64,000 bases of DNA from a virus. Location: positions 1 to 64,000 of the IMG/VR virus record IMGVR_UViG_3300027973_000054. One strand, 5' to 3'. Positions 19,286 to 26,428 of this stretch are shown here, piece by piece. A program made the translations under genes and the position numbers. The notes below the pieces were generated by a model. It ran no database searches. It saw only the letters and a list, made by a program, of their open reading frames with translations, and was not told where the DNA came from. Positions within the stretch are counted from its first letter, which is position 1; every line of letters starts with the position of its first letter.

Positions 19286-19506
19286 TTTAGTGTTATATTG
19301 ATTTTACTGAAATTTTCTTCTATTTCTCGTACTGCGTCATTGGCATTATCAAGGATTCTTTTGCGTATTTTTTGATAAGTTTCATCATTTATATTATAGC
19401 CAGAATCACCTAAATCTTCAAGAATAAAAAAGAAATTTTTATATATATTTGTAATCTTTCTCTTTATCTGAAAAAGAGTCATGTCTTTTATAGGATCGTT
19501 TTCCAT
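19282..19506 (-). CDS. Small hypothetical protein, first gene of tape-measure operon
   Basis: 74 residues, charged, predicted mainly helical ('FQIKRKITNIYKNFFFIL' near residues 12-29). It is the first gene after the terminator that ends the tail-tube transcript. A GTGTAAT element lies 38 nt upstream and an AAAAGG ribosome site is in the leader. Position suggests a small tail assembly factor; no family is recognised. Confidence 0.5.
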   Translation of the reverse strand: MENDPIKDMTLFQIKRKITNIYKNFFFILEDLGDSGYNINDETYQKIRKRILDNANDAVREIEENFSKINITLK

Positions 19507-19544
19507 AATCTTTTACCTTTTATCTAACCCTTACCTTAACTTCA

Positions 19545-19551
19545 ATTACAC
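19545..19551 (-). promoter_or_regulatory. GTGTAAT element at the start of the tape-measure operon
   Basis: Minus-strand 'TTATTTTTTGTGTAATTGAAG' runs the T-tract of the tail-tube terminator directly into the GTGTAAT element. The next gene starts 38 nt downstream and has its own Shine-Dalgarno sequence. Confidence 0.45.
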
Positions 19552-19587
19552 AAAAAATAACCCCCACGAGAACGTGAGGGTTATTTT
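19552..19587 (-). terminator. Intrinsic terminator after the major tail-tube gene
   Basis: On the minus strand a 13-bp stem with one mismatch (arms 19556-19568 and 19573-19585, tetraloop 19569-19572) is followed by a run of six T. It lies just beyond the tail-tube stop at 19612. The A-rich flank on the other side means it could also act weakly on the plus strand. Confidence 0.85.
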
Positions 19588-19611
19588 ATAATTTAATTTA
19601 TGTATTATTTA

Positions 19612-20760
19612 TTAATATTGTCCGTTGATAAATAATCCATTAGCTGTGTCTTGAGGACCACCAACTTGAGCACTGAATGTAAGGGTAACAGATTTATTGC
19701 TACCGATATCAGAACTATATTCTTGACTATCTAATTTTGCACCCTTAAGGATGAATTTTGCCATAGTTAGAGTAGAGTCAGATGGACTTTTGATTGTGAT
19801 TGATGGATTATATTTGGCTGAATCATCAACTACAAGATTTGCTAAATTTCCTGCATTCATGGTTGTGACTTGAGCATCAACACTTAATGTTACTGTTAAT
19901 GGGAAGTCAATTTCTCTTGTAAATGCAAATTTATTTCCTAATCTTTGAATTGGTGTACGACCTAGATCAAAGCTCAATGTATAACTTTGAATGTTCATTG
20001 TATCAACATCAACTCCACTAGCCAATGTATTACTTAATGATAATGTAATATCTCCTGGGCGTAGAGCACTAATTGCGTTTCCACTTCCAATTCCGACATT
20101 TTGAACAGCTTGGGCCAATTGATAATAATTTGTTAAAGCTGATCCATCTGTAGGATTAACTGCTGGAATATAATTTCCACTAATTCCATTTTGAAAATTC
20201 ATATTCAAACCTTCGACATTAATAGTTGTTGTTGGGAAATTGCCAACAGAACCTTCTGTTGAATATGATGTTAAGAATGCATTACCGATTCCAATAACTC
20301 CGTTATTTCCAGAAGAACTATCTGTATATCCTACTGTGTCTGTACCTTCTGGAGTTGTGCGGATAAAATAATTTCTTTCATCTGAAGTTTTATTCAAGAA
20401 TCCAGAGATAGCAGAAATAGCAGAATCACTACTTCCAGAAGCAATTGTGAATCCTAGAATATTTTCGTTAGAAAGATTTGAGTTAATATAACTAAAATCC
20501 AATGAAACAGTTGGGTTTGTTAAAATTACACGATCAATAGCCGCTAATTGTCCGAATTGATTAACATCTGTGCGATCTATTGTAAAGCTATAATTAGCTG
20601 TTTGAATTCTTTGTAGCTGTTTAACTAGATTAGTGCTTGCATTTGGTACGTTACTATTTCCACCGATTCCAGGTGTGTATGTTCCATAATGATAACCTGT
20701 TGCTGGAGCTGGTCCAGCATAAACAGCTTCTGATTGATAAATTATACGATTTCTTGCCAT
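19612..20760 (-). CDS. Major tail-tube protein
   Basis: 382 residues, all-beta composition, low in Cys. It starts 'MARNRIIYQSEAVYAGP' and ends with 'DSQEYSSDIGSNKSVTLTF' followed by 'GLFINGQY'. The 402-residue protein at 51124-52332 shares the first eight residues and the 'SSIGSNK' C-terminal block, so they are paralogues. Position directly after the neck genes and before the chaperones and tape measure is that of lambda gpV. It has its own upstream GTGTAAT element, a GGAG ribosome site and a strong terminator, an arrangement suited to a product needed in hundreds of copies. Assignment rests on synteny, paralogy and composition. Confidence 0.82.
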   Translation of the reverse strand: MARNRIIYQSEAVYAGPAPATGYHYGTYTPGIGGNSNVPNASTNLVKQLQRIQTANYSFTIDRTDVNQFGQLAAIDRVILTNPTVSLDFSYINSNLSNENILGFTIASGSSDSAISAISGFLNKTSDERNYFIRTTPEGTDTVGYTDSSSGNNGVIGIGNAFLTSYSTEGSVGNFPTTTINVEGLNMNFQNGISGNYIPAVNPTDGSALTNYYQLAQAVQNVGIGSGNAISALRPGDITLSLSNTLASGVDVDTMNIQSYTLSFDLGRTPIQRLGNKFAFTREIDFPLTVTLSVDAQVTTMNAGNLANLVVDDSAKYNPSITIKSPSDSTLTMAKFILKGAKLDSQEYSSDIGSNKSVTLTFSAQVGGPQDTANGLFINGQY

Positions 20761-20784
20761 ATTAGTGTTTCTCCATTTATTGTT

Positions 20785-20791
20785 ATTACAC
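20785..20791 (-). promoter_or_regulatory. GTGTAAT element upstream of the major tail-tube gene
   Basis: Minus-strand 'CAGTGTAATAACAATAAA' lies 24 nt before the ATG at 20760, with GGAG in the leader. The upstream 25 nt are almost pure A/T. Confidence 0.5.
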
Positions 20792-20817
20792 TGATTTTTT
20801 TATTTTTTCTACTTTTT

Positions 20818-21687
20818 TTATTGTCTTGGATATCTATTTTTTACTACTTCAAAATCAACAAAAGCAGAGTATACATTTCTATTTAAGCTATTGGTAGCAT
20901 TAAGTAGTCTTGTGTCAGTTTTAGTAACATTTACTTCATTAATATACAGATAATCATCAGTATTAGCTTTATTTGCTGTATATTTAATGTAATTAAAATT
21001 ATTACCTGAAACACTTACTGATCCTAATGAATTAAAAGGCATTTCATTTGGATATATTAATGGTATTAATTCGCGACTAGTATCTCTCATTATACTTGTT
21101 ACAGCATCAAGGCTAAATACGCTATCAGATAATATAACAGCTCGAACATTACCTATCGTTTGATCAAAACCTCCAAAAGCAAGAGGTTTATTTTTACCAC
21201 CTTGATATTTTAAATATATAACAGGATATGTTTCAGAGCCAATTGGCAATCCTGTAGGATTTTGATATGTTTTAGGATTAATTTGATATTGTGTTTCAAA
21301 TAATAAATTTTCTTCTGTTTTGCTGGTTAAGTATATATTGTAATCTTTAACAGCATAATTACCGCTTAAAGCTGTAGTAGGATTGTTTATAGGCTGACTA
21401 AAATATAACTGACCTTCTGTAGCATTAATTCCACTTAAATAGTTTTGCCCAGGAATTGTAAAAACTCCATTAATATATACTCCACTTATAATATTTGCAC
21501 CACTTATAGAAGAATCTATAACCATTTGCTTTAATGGTGCGCCATAAGTATAATATCCATATATCATATTTGAAAGTGGGTAAAAGACGCTTTGGTAATT
21601 AGTATAAGCCTGACCATTAGTTACTATTTTATTATCTAACCAAAGCAACATGCTAGTCATTAAAATATTATCAAATTGTGGAATCAT
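20818..21687 (-). CDS. Neck or tail-terminator structural protein
   Basis: 289 residues, beta-rich with Asn/Ser/Tyr-rich strands and no signal peptide. Motifs include 'GVYINGVFTIPGQNYLSG' (about 68-85) and 'MRDTSRELIPLIYP' (about 208-221). It sits between the tail-completion gene and the tail-tube gene, where siphophages encode the tail terminator (lambda gpU position), but it is longer than usual terminators. The N-terminal 'LMTSMLLWLDNKI' helix and the mixed alpha/beta central region fit a neck component. Family not recognised; a structural role is likely from synteny. Confidence 0.55.
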   Translation of the reverse strand: MIPQFDNILMTSMLLWLDNKIVTNGQAYTNYQSVFYPLSNMIYGYYTYGAPLKQMVIDSSISGANIISGVYINGVFTIPGQNYLSGINATEGQLYFSQPINNPTTALSGNYAVKDYNIYLTSKTEENLLFETQYQINPKTYQNPTGLPIGSETYPVIYLKYQGGKNKPLAFGGFDQTIGNVRAVILSDSVFSLDAVTSIMRDTSRELIPLIYPNEMPFNSLGSVSVSGNNFNYIKYTANKANTDDYLYINEVNVTKTDTRLLNATNSLNRNVYSAFVDFEVVKNRYPRQ

Positions 21688-21688
21688 T

Positions 21689-22279
21689 TTATTTTAAATT
21701 CTTTATAAATTTTGCATAAAGCTCACTCATATATTTTACTGGTCTATATGCAGCAACTCTAACTTTATTTTTAGATTGAATTCCTCTTCCAGATCTACTA
21801 GCTGGAAATACTAACCCATAAACATAATATCCAAATCCAGAAATACCATCTTCGACACCCTTTATCCAGCTTCTTCCTCGTTCGAATGGAAGGGGTGTTT
21901 GAGATTTTATTTCATCTAAAGAAGGAGTAAATACATTAAATTTTAATTGAAAAGTTTTTCTATCAAAAGTTGAGTTCTTATCTAAAAATGTATTTCGTTT
22001 AATTAACGTAGTAAGATCATCAACTGGCTTATCTTCGCTATCAAACCCAATAAATGCAAAAAGATTTTCTTTTCCATTTAGAGTATTACTAATATTTTCT
22101 CCATCTGGACCACTATCTAGCTCTTTGGATACTGGATGATCTTGTATCTCGTTTATATATTGATCTAGATTTTCTTTTAAAATTTCTTGAGCAAAAATAA
22201 CTGCTTCTTTTTTTAAAGCTGCTTCATATGAACTTGATATTTCTTCTTTAACTTGATTGAAATTAATTTTAGCAGCCAT
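21689..22279 (-). CDS. Probable tail-completion protein (HK97 gp10/lambda gpZ position)
   Basis: 196 residues from the ATG at 22279, which directly follows the upstream stop; an ORF start at 22309 would run into the previous gene. The N-terminal helix 'FNQVKEEISSSYEAALKKEA' and the C-terminal region with 'GRSWIKGVEDGISGFGYYVY' and 'SRSGRGIQSKN' resemble the style of tail-completion proteins, which join the head neck to the tail. It is the third of four neck genes in head-to-tail order. Assignment is based mainly on order. Confidence 0.5.
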   Translation of the reverse strand: MAAKINFNQVKEEISSSYEAALKKEAVIFAQEILKENLDQYINEIQDHPVSKELDSGPDGENISNTLNGKENLFAFIGFDSEDKPVDDLTTLIKRNTFLDKNSTFDRKTFQLKFNVFTPSLDEIKSQTPLPFERGRSWIKGVEDGISGFGYYVYGLVFPASRSGRGIQSKNKVRVAAYRPVKYMSELYAKFIKNLK

Positions 22280-22280
22280 A

Positions 22281-22721
22281 TTATTTTGTTTGCTCCAATC
22301 CATATACATAGTATGTATTATTTAAATATTTTTTAATAATATCTTCTGTGATAACATTCCAAGTTTTTCCATCAAATTCAAGTTTTATAGTTCTTCCATT
22401 TGCAATAAAGTCTCTTGCGTCTTGTCTAACTTTTAAAGTAACATCTCCTCTTGCAAAAACTAATTTTAAATCACTATTAACTGCATCTACATCTCTAGAA
22501 TTATTATAAAAAATTCTTCCATTAAAAATTCCAGTTACAGGAATATAAGTAAAATTTACTGCATCCGAACTAGATCCATAACCATATAATGGCGCACTTT
22601 GAATTTGATCTACTATTCTTATTGGTTCTTTATGGACAATAAAAGATCTAGAGAAATAAGTAAAAAAATCGTCATAATCTTGCGAAAATTCTGCCGCAGT
22701 TGTTGAGTTTATAAAGCTCAT
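22281..22721 (-). CDS. Probable head-closure (stopper) protein
   Basis: 146 residues, compact and beta-rich ('SDLKLVFARGDVTLKVRQDA', 'TIKLEFDGKTWNVITED'). The '..F.GK.W.V...' segment near the C-terminus is common in head-closure proteins of the HK97/SPP1 kind, which plug the portal channel after packaging. It follows the adaptor-like gene by 4 nt and precedes the tail-completion gene by 1 nt. Function inferred from size, pattern and order. Confidence 0.5.
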   Translation of the reverse strand: MSFINSTTAAEFSQDYDDFFTYFSRSFIVHKEPIRIVDQIQSAPLYGYGSSSDAVNFTYIPVTGIFNGRIFYNNSRDVDAVNSDLKLVFARGDVTLKVRQDARDFIANGRTIKLEFDGKTWNVITEDIIKKYLNNTYYVYGLEQTK

Positions 22722-22725
22722 AAAA

Positions 22726-23238
22726 TTATGCTGAATACCAAATTGTTCTTATATTATAAAATGCATTTCTATAAAGTGGATCATAAACCCCTGGAATAGT
22801 ATCGTCTCCAGCGACTTGAAGTGGGAAACTATTATTACCCTTATATTGACTTACTAAATCTTTTAATTCATCATACTCTTGTTTCCTAACTGATATGTAG
22901 CTTTTTAAGATTTCATTTTTGTTAGCTTTTTGAACGCTACCAATATCGTCTTTAATTGTAATAAAATCTGTTGCTGCTAAACTTCCTGTACTTTTGATTC
23001 TAAGGTCAAAAAAATATACAGAATACATTTTTTTGAATATATATTTTTCCATATCAGATAAATTAGGAGATATTTCTAGACTTGAGCTATCTACTGAAAA
23101 AGTAGCATTAATCATATTATTTAAGCCACCAATATTTCTTCTTACCCAAGCAGCTATAGCCGCTATACTAAGGTCACTAGGCTCACCCAATTCTTCATAT
23201 ATTTCTTGGGCAATAGAGGTTACACTATTTATTATCAT
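22726..23238 (-). CDS. Probable head-tail adaptor
   Basis: 170 residues, mainly helical. The N-terminus 'SVTSIAQEIYEELGEPSDLS' followed by 'AIAAWVRRNIGGLNNMIN' resembles the helical bundle of head-tail connector (gp6/gp15-like) adaptors that dock under the portal. It heads the neck gene run adaptor, stopper, completion, terminator, tube. A GTGTAAT element ends exactly 7 nt before the ATG and there is no Shine-Dalgarno sequence, so the message may be leaderless. Confidence 0.55.
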   Translation of the reverse strand: MIINSVTSIAQEIYEELGEPSDLSIAAIAAWVRRNIGGLNNMINATFSVDSSSLEISPNLSDMEKYIFKKMYSVYFFDLRIKSTGSLAATDFITIKDDIGSVQKANKNEILKSYISVRKQEYDELKDLVSQYKGNNSFPLQVAGDDTIPGVYDPLYRNAFYNIRTIWYSA

Positions 23239-23245
23239 ACCCTAA

Positions 23246-23252
23246 ATTACAC
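23246..23252 (-). promoter_or_regulatory. GTGTAAT element 7 nt before the adaptor ATG
   Basis: Minus-strand 'AAGTGTAATTTAGGGTATG' gives a 7-nt gap between element and start codon, with no ribosome site. It separates the neck operon from the glycan genes that follow. Confidence 0.5.
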
Positions 23253-23269
23253 TTTAAATTATTTAAATT

Positions 23270-24136
23270 TTAAAGTAAATATGATAGTATTTCTTTCTTA
23301 TCAAAAGCTTGATCTAATTTATAATTACACTGGTGGGGTATGCCAACAAATTCTTTTTCTAATGTAATTCCATCTATATTATGAGTAAATATATTGGCGC
23401 TATCTTTCGCTCTTATATTTTGATGTATATTATATCCTAATTTATCTGGAGATGTTCCTATCCAGCATACAACAGAAGGAAGGACTAAAGCTGCGGAGGC
23501 ATGTTGACCAAATGAATCTATAAATAGTCTCTTTTGGCTTAATGTTAAAAGAGCAAAAATTTCACGCAAATTTGCACTGATTTTTTCGACATTTTCATAA
23601 TTTTGCTGATCTTGTCTTGATATATGATAAATGTGATATTTATCTTTTAAACTATTAATTATATCTTGCGTTAAAGATTGCGGGAGATCTCTTGACCAAC
23701 TATAACCAGAGCCTTCTCCTCCTCCATTTGTTTGCAAAACTAAAATAGGTTTGTTTCTATTATATTTTTTAGTGGCATCAATTATTTCTGCGTGATTCAA
23801 GAATAATCTAGGATTTTCATTAGTATATTTCAAACTAAACATATTGCACCAAGCTTCAATAAGATGTTTATTTTTGACAATATATTCATCAGTTTGATAT
23901 ACTTCATTACCTAAAAATATAGTATCCTTATTTTTAATAAAATCTTCATAAAAATATTGAACTGTATTTGATCTATAAACCCTGTAAACAAAAGGATTAT
24001 TTAAAAATACTTCTGGACACGGGCAAATTACAATTAATTTTCTATCTGGATAGTTTTTACTTATATTCTCTGCTACAGCAGTAGCTGCAATATGTTTCCC
24101 TATGCCACCTTGAAGAAAAAAAATTACAGTTTTCAA
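23270..24136 (-). CDS. GT9-like (heptosyltransferase-type) glycosyltransferase
   Basis: 288 residues. The N-terminal Rossmann half starts 'TVIFFLQGGIGKHIAATAVA', matching the Gly-rich 'GGIGD' loop of ADP-heptose:LPS heptosyltransferases (GT9, GT-B fold). The C-terminal half has 'LFIDSFGQHASAALVLPSVV' followed by 'CWIGTSPDKLGY', the GT9 'D.G..H.AAAL..P.V.L.G' donor-site motif, at about residues 204-235. The family moves sugars from nucleotide donors, usually to lipopolysaccharide or protein. Here it is last in a three-gene glycan run between fibres and neck genes, so it may decorate virion fibres or alter host surface glycans. Confidence 0.75.
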   Translation of the reverse strand: MKTVIFFLQGGIGKHIAATAVAENISKNYPDRKLIVICPCPEVFLNNPFVYRVYRSNTVQYFYEDFIKNKDTIFLGNEVYQTDEYIVKNKHLIEAWCNMFSLKYTNENPRLFLNHAEIIDATKKYNRNKPILVLQTNGGGEGSGYSWSRDLPQSLTQDIINSLKDKYHIYHISRQDQQNYENVEKISANLREIFALLTLSQKRLFIDSFGQHASAALVLPSVVCWIGTSPDKLGYNIHQNIRAKDSANIFTHNIDGITLEKEFVGIPHQCNYKLDQAFDKKEILSYLL

Positions 24137-24151
24137 TTTACTATTATATTA

Positions 24152-24889
24152 TTAAAAATCTTTTATATCTAAATTATATTTTAAATCTTGTATAAAAATT
24201 TGGTCTAAAATATTTGGATTACATATTAATCTTGGTATGCTATTTTTATTAATAAAAAATGTATCATGTCCACCATATAGCTCTATATAATTATTACTTA
24301 TTAGTTTATCTTTTATAATATTTAGTTTTTCATTTTTTTGATATGATTCAAATTGGACTTTATCTACAATAATAGGTCTGTCTCCATTTAGCACAGACAA
24401 GAGAATATCATAATCTTGACCTTCTGTATCAATTTTTAAATATTCGATTTGAACAATATTATATATTTCTAAAAGATGAGATATGTTTACTGTTTTTATA
24501 GTATCTTTTTTTAATAAATTGGATAGGTTTTTTTCAGAAAGATGTTTTAATAATTTATCGTTTGGCTTGTATAAACTTGAACATCCAATAACCCAAGAAT
24601 ATAAATTATATTCAATTGCATCTTTTAAAGATACATAAAAGATATCTGCTTCGCTATTATGATTAGATATTGCACAGTTTAATTTATTAACAGTTTTTGG
24701 GCAATTTAAATTATCTAAATATTCTTTTACTGGCTCAATTGAAAAACCATAAACACCTTCTGGAACTCTATCTGCAATAGATGTCATAAATATAAAATCA
24801 TGATTATATTCTTTTGTTAATTTTTGATAAGCTTCTCCTGTTCCAACGCAAGAGCCAATTTCTAAAAAGTCTAGATAATTAATGTTCAT
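24152..24889 (-). CDS. FkbM-like SAM-dependent methyltransferase
   Basis: 245 residues. The SAM site is seen in 'FLEIGSCVGTGEAYQKL' (about 8-24). The family signature 'YLKIDTEGQDYDILLS' is at about residue 150-165, as in FkbM methyltransferases that O-methylate sugars and natural products. The start overlaps the upstream glycosyltransferase by 4 nt, so translation is coupled. The likely role is to cap or modify the glycan made by the neighbouring transferases. Acceptor unknown. Confidence 0.75.
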   Translation of the reverse strand: MNINYLDFLEIGSCVGTGEAYQKLTKEYNHDFIFMTSIADRVPEGVYGFSIEPVKEYLDNLNCPKTVNKLNCAISNHNSEADIFYVSLKDAIEYNLYSWVIGCSSLYKPNDKLLKHLSEKNLSNLLKKDTIKTVNISHLLEIYNIVQIEYLKIDTEGQDYDILLSVLNGDRPIIVDKVQFESYQKNEKLNIIKDKLISNNYIELYGGHDTFFINKNSIPRLICNPNILDQIFIQDLKYNLDIKDF

Positions 24890-25752
24890 TTTAATTTTAA
24901 ATTTAAAAATGTTTTATATTCATCTGGAAATTCTAAAGAAAATCTTTCTTCTAAATTTGTTATGTATTTTGGATTATTTTTATCTTCTATAAGATGCACG
25001 TATCCTTGTATTGTAAGTTCTCCTTTTTCTTCTTTTGCAATTTGTTCTTTTGATAATAAATAATTAGTTTGATGGTTATTATGAGAATTTATGAAACAAT
25101 TCAAATAGTACTGCTCATAAAGTAATGGGTACGTTATATATGTAACTTTAATTATATTTTCTAATTCATTTTTTAATTTAAAAAGAAAGTCTTCGTTTAT
25201 ATTTATAAAGTGTTTATAGCAATTATCATGAAATATTCTTGCAAGATTTGGATCTTTAAAATACATAATTCCACAATTAACTGCGCTTTTTAAATTATTT
25301 TTCCATTCTTTTGGCTTATCTAAAGAATTACTATCATAATAATTTATTAATTTAGAGTAAGTTCTATCATAATATGTTGTTTCTAAGTTTTGAAAAGCAA
25401 AATCTCCAGAAAACAAATCGCTCGACAATCTTCTAAATATAAAAATATCGCCATCAAGGTGAACAAATGGTTCATTTTGAAGTGTTAGTGAATATATTTT
25501 GGGATATGCCCAAAAAAGATAAGAATCTAATTCTTGAAATTGATTTAATGTATTATTTACTTTTATTTTATCAGACTCAAAATGTTCAAATATATCGTAA
25601 CCATAATTATCGGTATTCATCTCTACTTTTTCAAACCATTTACTTGACCATAGCATAGAGTAAATGAACATTAAAGCGAAGCTTCTTTCGCTTTTGCATC
25701 TAGAGATGTTTTCTCTTAAAGGTTTTGACCAAAAAGTATATAAAGCCTTCAA
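24886..25752 (-). CDS. Probable GT-A-fold glycosyltransferase
   Basis: 288 residues. It begins 'MKALYTFWSKPLRE' and has 'FVHLDGDIFIFRRL' at about residues 94-107, a typical DxD-type metal site for nucleotide-sugar binding. A following 'NCGIMYFKDPNLARIF' is common in GT-A enzymes of the DUF6734 or capsular type. No signal peptide or membrane helix; cytoplasmic. It is the first of the three-gene glycan run, transcribed after the fibre genes. Catalysis is inferred from the DxD motif and layout, not from close homology. Confidence 0.6.
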   Translation of the reverse strand: MKALYTFWSKPLRENISRCKSERSFALMFIYSMLWSSKWFEKVEMNTDNYGYDIFEHFESDKIKVNNTLNQFQELDSYLFWAYPKIYSLTLQNEPFVHLDGDIFIFRRLSSDLFSGDFAFQNLETTYYDRTYSKLINYYDSNSLDKPKEWKNNLKSAVNCGIMYFKDPNLARIFHDNCYKHFININEDFLFKLKNELENIIKVTYITYPLLYEQYYLNCFINSHNNHQTNYLLSKEQIAKEEKGELTIQGYVHLIEDKNNPKYITNLEERFSLEFPDEYKTFLNLKLK

Positions 25753-25900
25753 TATATTATTATATATAATATAATATATTTTATCTAATGTCGTTACATA
25801 CCCAACGGAGTCAAAATTTTTCCATTAATTTGTTAACGGGGCTTAATAGATATTACATTATATAATATTAAAAATTACCAATAACCTAAAGCTAATTTAA
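25753..25900. other. AT-rich spacer between fibre genes and glycan genes
   Basis: 148 nt with no ORF of note. Next to the glycan genes it is almost entirely A/T; a short mixed segment at about 25785-25850 includes minus-strand TTGACT. No GTGTAAT element or clear terminator is present. It may hold a host-type promoter for the glycan genes, but I could not fit minus-35 and minus-10 boxes at standard spacing. Confidence 0.3.
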
Positions 25901-26428
25901 TTAAAAACCATTAGTCGCAGGATTATAATAATAATAGCCTAAACCATTTGTTCTTTTTGTTATTGTTTCTGTTGAGAAATTGACTGTTACAAAATCTCCA
26001 CCAGCGTTTTCTCCAAATTGCACTCTAATAGGGTAATAAGTTCCAGCAACTAAACTTACTGGAGATGATGTGACTTCTACTGATCCATGAAGTCCACCAT
26101 TATTTACTGTGGCATTTGCGGTCGTAAAACCAGCAATAGCATTATTTCCAATCCAAAGATAACTTGCATCATCTGAAGTTGTATAAAAAGTATAATTTTC
26201 AGTTGAGCTTGCTTTGAAATACCCAAGCCATTGCCAACTATAAAGATCTGCGCTACTACTAAAATTATTTATTTGAGTTAACTGATTAACATTACCTTGA
26301 AGAGTTGCTGTATCGAACCAAGTTACAACATCATTAAAATATCCAACATATCTTTTTCCATATATTCCATTATTATAAATTTTTGGAATAGAAATTAGTC
26401 CAACTTGAATCGATGGAAATATTATCAT
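25901..26428 (-). CDS. PA14/GLEYA-like carbohydrate-binding surface protein
   Basis: 175 residues forming almost exactly one PA14/GLEYA-type domain. Diagnostic parts are 'WQWLGYFKASSTENYTFYTT' then 'SDDASYLWIGNNA' (the conserved 'T.SDD.S.L.I..' motif, about 75-100) and 'LVAGTYYPIRVQFGENAGGD' (about 130-150). The domain binds glycans in many bacterial and yeast adhesins. There is no signal peptide, as expected of a virion protein. It is the last gene of the fibre run and overlaps the 701-residue fibre gene by 4 nt, so it may be its tip lectin. Confidence 0.75.
   Translation of the reverse strand: MIIFPSIQVGLISIPKIYNNGIYGKRYVGYFNDVVTWFDTATLQGNVNQLTQINNFSSSADLYSWQWLGYFKASSTENYTFYTTSDDASYLWIGNNAIAGFTTANATVNNGGLHGSVEVTSSPVSLVAGTYYPIRVQFGENAGGDFVTVNFSTETITKRTNGLGYYYYNPATNGF

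Noticed and set aside
23324-23330. GTGTAAT copy inside the GT9-like gene
   Set aside because: It encodes Cys-Asn in frame, has no gene start after it, and is probably chance; noted as a counterexample to the promoter idea.
25753-25900. Host-type minus-35/minus-10 promoter for the glycan genes
   Set aside because: TTGACT is present but no TATAAT-like box lies at 16-18 nt.
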